Below are positions 60,766-64,000 of a DNA stretch of 64,000 nt, in pieces. Origin of the DNA: Anaerolinea thermophila UNI-1 (GTDB taxonomy: Bacteria > Chloroflexota > Anaerolineae > Anaerolineales > Anaerolineaceae); the NCBI RefSeq assembly GCF_000199675.1, contig NC_014960.1:1116001-1180000 (forward strand). The letters run 5' to 3'. Under the pieces are notes generated by a model, which worked only from the letters and a program-made list of their open reading frames with translations, was not told the DNA's origin and did not search any database. The position numbers and the translations under genes are program-made. The stretch's first letter is position 1, and each line of letters starts with the position of its first letter.

Positions 60766-60771
60766 ATTATA
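60766..60771 (-). promoter_or_regulatory. -10 box giving a leaderless mRNA (UbiB-like gene)
   Basis: On the minus strand TATAAT, six bases before the ATG at 60759. The -35 region is weak. Confidence 0.5.
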
Positions 60772-60806
60772 GAGTTTTTCCCTTCCGAATGGTCGAATTT
60801 CATCGC

Positions 60807-60812
60807 TATAAT
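60807..60812 (+). promoter_or_regulatory. -10 box giving a leaderless mRNA (cydD)
   Basis: TATAAT, seven bases before the cydD ATG. Divergent from the UbiB-like promoter in a 60-bp intergenic space. Confidence 0.5.
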
Positions 60813-60819
60813 ATGCCCT

Positions 60820-62556
60820 ATGTACATGGATCGCCGTTTACTGCGCTGGACAGTTCCCCTGGCCGGTTTTTTTGCCGGAGCACTTCTTCTGGCGACCCTG
60901 GGCGGCGTCATGACCATCTTGCAGGCGTTTCTCTTCAGTCGTTTTGTAGCCGGAGTTTTTCTCCCTCAATCTTCGGATGAGCCTGTCGCCCGCTGGTTAA
61001 TTTTGCTTTTGCTTGTTGTGTTCCTGCGCGGTGTGTTTTCTTACCTCAGCGATGGCTTGAGTGCTACGGCTTCGGCACGCATCCGCGAGCGGTTGCGTGA
61101 GGCGCTGTTCGCTCATTTGTTTCGACTGGGACCGGTTTATACTTCCCAGCGTCCCACCGGTGAAGTTGTCGCCACATTGATGGAAGGGGTGGACGCGCTG
61201 GATGGGTATTTAAGCCAGTATCTCCCTCAGGTTGTGCTTTCGGCTTTGCTTCCTTTGCTGGTGCTGGCAACGGTGTTTCCTCTGGACCCGCTCTCGGGGG
61301 TAATTCTGGCGTTGACTGGACCTCTAATCCCTCTTTTTATGATGCTGATTGGGAGCACTGGGGAGCGTCTGACGCGCCGGCAATTTGGTGCTTTGCGGCG
61401 ATTGAGCGCTGTTTTGCTGGACATACTCCAGGGATTACGTACCTTGAAGGAATTGGGGAGAAGTCGTGACCAAGCCCAACGGGTTGCCAGCATTGGAGAG
61501 GAATATCGCAAAATCACCCTGGAAGTGTTACGTTTGACATTCCTTTCCGCTTTAGCCCTGGAATGGTTGGGGACGATCAGCACGGCGTTGATTGCGGTGC
61601 AGATTGGCTTGCGCTTGTTATACGGGCATCTGGAATTCGCTCAGGCGTTCTTCATTCTGGTGATTGCACCTGACTTCTATCTCCCCTTGCGCACCCTGGG
61701 ATTGCGTTTTCACGCCGCCATGAATGGAATTTCAGCAGCAAAAAAGGTTTTCGCCTTGCTGGAAGAACCATCCTGGATAGAAAGTGGCTCTTCTGTCTTG
61801 CCGGCAAATGCGATCCCGCTCAATGGGGATATCCATCTGGAAAATCTCACTTTTACGTACCCTGGCAGAGAAGATCCTTCTTTGAAGAACGTTACCTGTA
61901 CCCTGCCGGAAGGTAAAGTCACGGCTTTAGTTGGCAAGAGCGGATCTGGCAAGAGTACATTCGCATACCTTCTTCTGCGCTTTTTGACTCCGCAGAATGG
62001 AAGAATTCTGGTGGGAGATGTTCCCCTATCCTCAATTTCTCTGGAGGAATGGCGGAAAGCCTGCGCGTGGGTTCCCCAGCGCCCTGCCATTGTCTTTGGC
62101 AGTATCGCTGACAACCTGCGCTTTGCCGATCCCAATGCCAGTCGGGAACAGATACAGTGGGCGCTGGAGCAGGTTCATCTATGGGATTGGGTGCAGGGAT
62201 TGCCGGAGGGGCTGAATACCCTCATTGGAGAGCGAGGTGCCCAGATGAGCGGTGGTCAGGCACAGCGCCTGGCGTTGGCAAGGGTACTGTTGCGCAATCC
62301 CTCTTTCATCGTGCTTGATGAACCTACGGCTCATGTGGATATGGTGGAGGAAGCCCTGCTTCAACGAGTGTTTGAGCGGCTTTTTGAGGGCAGGACGGTG
62401 CTTTTGATTGCCCACCGTTTGCCTGTTCTCCGTATTGCCGACCAGATTCTTGTACTGGAAAAGGGGGATCTGGTTGAAGCAGGCAATCTGGACACCCTTT
62501 TACACACCGAGGGACGGCTTTCCCGTTGGGTGCAACAATACGGAGGCTTAACATGA
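60820..62556 (+). CDS. cydD: CydD, thiol-reductant ABC exporter subunit
   Basis: CydDC exports cysteine and glutathione and is needed for cytochrome bd assembly. 578 residues: about six transmembrane helices (1-320) and an ATPase domain with GKSGSGKSTFAYLL (Walker A), QMSGGQAQRLALARVLL (signature) and FIVLDEPTAHVD (Walker B). The stop overlaps the cydC start (ATGA). No ribosome binding site; leaderless by sequence. cydAB are not in the window. Confidence 0.9.
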   Translation: MYMDRRLLRWTVPLAGFFAGALLLATLGGVMTILQAFLFSRFVAGVFLPQSSDEPVARWLILLLLVVFLRGVFSYLSDGLSATASARIRERLREALFAHLFRLGPVYTSQRPTGEVVATLMEGVDALDGYLSQYLPQVVLSALLPLLVLATVFPLDPLSGVILALTGPLIPLFMMLIGSTGERLTRRQFGALRRLSAVLLDILQGLRTLKELGRSRDQAQRVASIGEEYRKITLEVLRLTFLSALALEWLGTISTALIAVQIGLRLLYGHLEFAQAFFILVIAPDFYLPLRTLGLRFHAAMNGISAAKKVFALLEEPSWIESGSSVLPANAIPLNGDIHLENLTFTYPGREDPSLKNVTCTLPEGKVTALVGKSGSGKSTFAYLLLRFLTPQNGRILVGDVPLSSISLEEWRKACAWVPQRPAIVFGSIADNLRFADPNASREQIQWALEQVHLWDWVQGLPEGLNTLIGERGAQMSGGQAQRLALARVLLRNPSFIVLDEPTAHVDMVEEALLQRVFERLFEGRTVLLIAHRLPVLRIADQILVLEKGDLVEAGNLDTLLHTEGRLSRWVQQYGGLT

Positions 62557-64000
62557 GCACCCTTCGCCGTCTGATCTCTTTTCTCCGTCCCTTCTCAGGG
62601 CAGGTTTTCCTGTCCATCCTTCTTTCTTTTGGCACAGTTGCCAGCGGAGTGGGCTTGCTGGGTACTTCGGCGTTTTTGATTGCTTCGGCGGCTTTGCGTC
62701 CTTCGATTGCCGAACTTCAGGTAGCCATTGTTGGGGTGAGGTTCTTTGGGATTGTCCGCGGGCTGTTACGGTATCTGGAACGCCTGGTTTCGCACGATGT
62801 CAACTTGCGGTTGTTAGCCGGGTTGCGGGTGTGGTTGTATCGTGCCATTGAGCCTCTGGCACCAGCAGGATTGGAAATGGAACAGGGCGGCGATTTGCTC
62901 CACCGCATGGTGGGAGAACTGGAAACGCTGGAGAATTTCTTTGTGCGGGTGGTTTCCCCAGTCCTTAATGCCGGGCTGGTGACGCTGGGAATTTCGTGGT
63001 TTTGTGGCAGAATGGCACCGGTGCTGGGATGGGTGGCAGCGATGGGGATGTTTCTCACCGGTGTGCTGGTTCCTGCAGTTCAGATTCGGCTGTCTCGGAA
63101 TGCGGGAAGGCGGTGGATTGAATCTCGTTCGCAGTTGAACGCTTTTACCACCCAGGTTGTTCAGGGGATGAACGATTGGATCATGTTTGGACGGGTGGAG
63201 AAAGCACAGGCGCATTTCCATCGAATGAACCGAACCTTGTCGCAGACTCAGGTACACATGGCAAAGGTGCAGGCACTGGGTGGTTCTGCCGGGCTTTGGG
63301 GCAGTGGTTTAACCGTGTGGTTTCTTCTTTTGCTTGGTGGGCAATTGGTTCTGCGCGGGGAGATAAGCGGTGTAGACCTGGCTGTCCTGTCTTTAATGGT
63401 CATGGCGTCCTTCGAGGCGGTCACGCCTCTCCATCAGGCGGCGGCGCAGTTTGAGGCGACCCTTCAGGCAGGAAGACGAATCTTTGAGTGGGTCGACCGC
63501 CCGAACGAAGCGCCTGATCCAAAAGGGGCAGTTCCCTCACTCTCATCCCCAATCCATGTGCGCTTTGAAGGTGTCACCTTGATTTACCCCGGGAGAACCG
63601 AGCCCGCCTTGCAGGATTTCTGGATGGATTTGCCTTCAGGAAAACGTGTGGCGCTGGTGGGAGAAAGCGGCGCCGGGAAAAGTACGGTGGGGCAGGTATT
63701 GATGCGCTTCCGCCTGCCTTACAGCGGTCAGGTGCGGGTAAATGGCTGGAATCTGCGTGATCTGCGGGGAGAAGACCTGCGGACGCATCTGGCTGTTGTG
63801 TCTCAACAGACGTATCTGTTCAGCGGCACTCTACGGGAAAATTTGCTGTTAGCGGTGCCTCAAGCCTCAGAAGAAGAATTATTGAAGGTGCTGGAACGGG
63901 TGCAACTTCAACCGCTGTTACGGCGCTTGCCTAAAGGCTTGGATACCTGGTTGGGTGCTCAGGGAGAGATGCTTTCAGGGGGAGAACGACAGCGCATTGC
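62553..64000 (+). CDS. cydC: CydC, thiol-reductant ABC exporter subunit (3' end cut by window)
   Basis: Partner of CydD. The ATG at 62553 overlaps the cydD stop. The membrane part begins STLRRLISFLRPFSG and shows GTSAFLIASAALRPSIAELQ, typical of CydC; the ATPase part has VALVGESGAGKSTVGQVL (Walker A) and LSGGERQRI at the very end of the window. 482 codons are present without a stop; the Walker B region and C terminus are beyond 64000. Confidence 0.9.
   Translation, partial: MSTLRRLISFLRPFSGQVFLSILLSFGTVASGVGLLGTSAFLIASAALRPSIAELQVAIVGVRFFGIVRGLLRYLERLVSHDVNLRLLAGLRVWLYRAIEPLAPAGLEMEQGGDLLHRMVGELETLENFFVRVVSPVLNAGLVTLGISWFCGRMAPVLGWVAAMGMFLTGVLVPAVQIRLSRNAGRRWIESRSQLNAFTTQVVQGMNDWIMFGRVEKAQAHFHRMNRTLSQTQVHMAKVQALGGSAGLWGSGLTVWFLLLLGGQLVLRGEISGVDLAVLSLMVMASFEAVTPLHQAAAQFEATLQAGRRIFEWVDRPNEAPDPKGAVPSLSSPIHVRFEGVTLIYPGRTEPALQDFWMDLPSGKRVALVGESGAGKSTVGQVLMRFRLPYSGQVRVNGWNLRDLRGEDLRTHLAVVSQQTYLFSGTLRENLLLAVPQASEEELLKVLERVQLQPLLRRLPKGLDTWLGAQGEMLSGGERQRI

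Noticed and set aside
1..64000. CRISPR arrays, rRNA genes, prophage modules
   Set aside because: No regularly spaced repeats, no rRNA sequence and no phage structural genes were seen. The only mobile element is the IS at 18020-18937.

Overview
The window looks like a chromosomal segment of a Chloroflexota bacterium, most likely class Anaerolineae (inferred from family resemblance and operon layout; I cannot run a search). Supporting traits are an archaeal/eukaryotic-type ProRS, a YabN-type MazG fusion, a short b-delta ATP synthase fusion, and several genes that appear to be transcribed without a leader. Most of the sequence is core chromosome. The clearly mobile part is one small insertion sequence, and there is one probable pseudogene remnant.

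Region 1 (1-17993): the 3' end of tuf, then rpsJ, a 294-bp leader/promoter region, and the fused S10-spc-alpha ribosomal protein operon (rplC to rplQ with secY, adk, map, rpmJ, rpoA), followed by truA-rplM-rpsI and a strong terminator. infA is missing from its usual place between map and rpmJ. A good promoter sits at the end of map. An IS5-like element with a perfect 9-bp target duplication lies just downstream (18011-18946).

Region 2 (18949-32213): a DUF302 gene (-), yabN/mazG, a beta-solenoid protein behind a near-consensus promoter, a small membrane protein, and a nuo operon that encodes only the membrane arm of complex I (nuoA-H-J-K-L-M-M-N). It has two nuoM genes, and NuoL has an elongated lateral helix. 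Both point to the enlarged '2M' type of complex I.

Region 3 (32228-40300): a divergent GH13-like protein with a PfkB sugar kinase; an F0-only ATP synthase operon (atpI/Z, atpB, atpE, b-delta fusion) closed by a terminator, so the F1 genes must lie elsewhere; a decayed minus-strand gene; murE; and a ycgN-like gene.

Region 4 (40325-50532): pnp and rpsO (-), a Nudix hydrolase, proS, a helical-repeat protein, a three-module DHH-CBS-CCA enzyme with an overlapping GNAT gene, a lipoprotein and a methyltransferase (-).

Region 5 (50650-64000): two tRNA-Ala genes (CGC, GGC), a T-box leader with a CUC specifier and leuS, a two-helicase cassette, a creatininase-family hydrolase, a secreted coiled-coil protein behind a hairpin that can mask its ribosome binding site, a UbiB-like kinase (-), and cydDC running off the window end.

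Together these genes cover translation (ribosome, tRNA maturation, aminoacylation), respiratory energy conservation (complex I membrane arm, F0, cydDC) and RNA turnover. The most distinctive observations are a set of seven leaderless -10/start-codon arrangements, the 2M complex I whose second NuoM lacks the central TM7 lysine, the split ATP synthase and nuo operons, and the helicase pair of lower GC.
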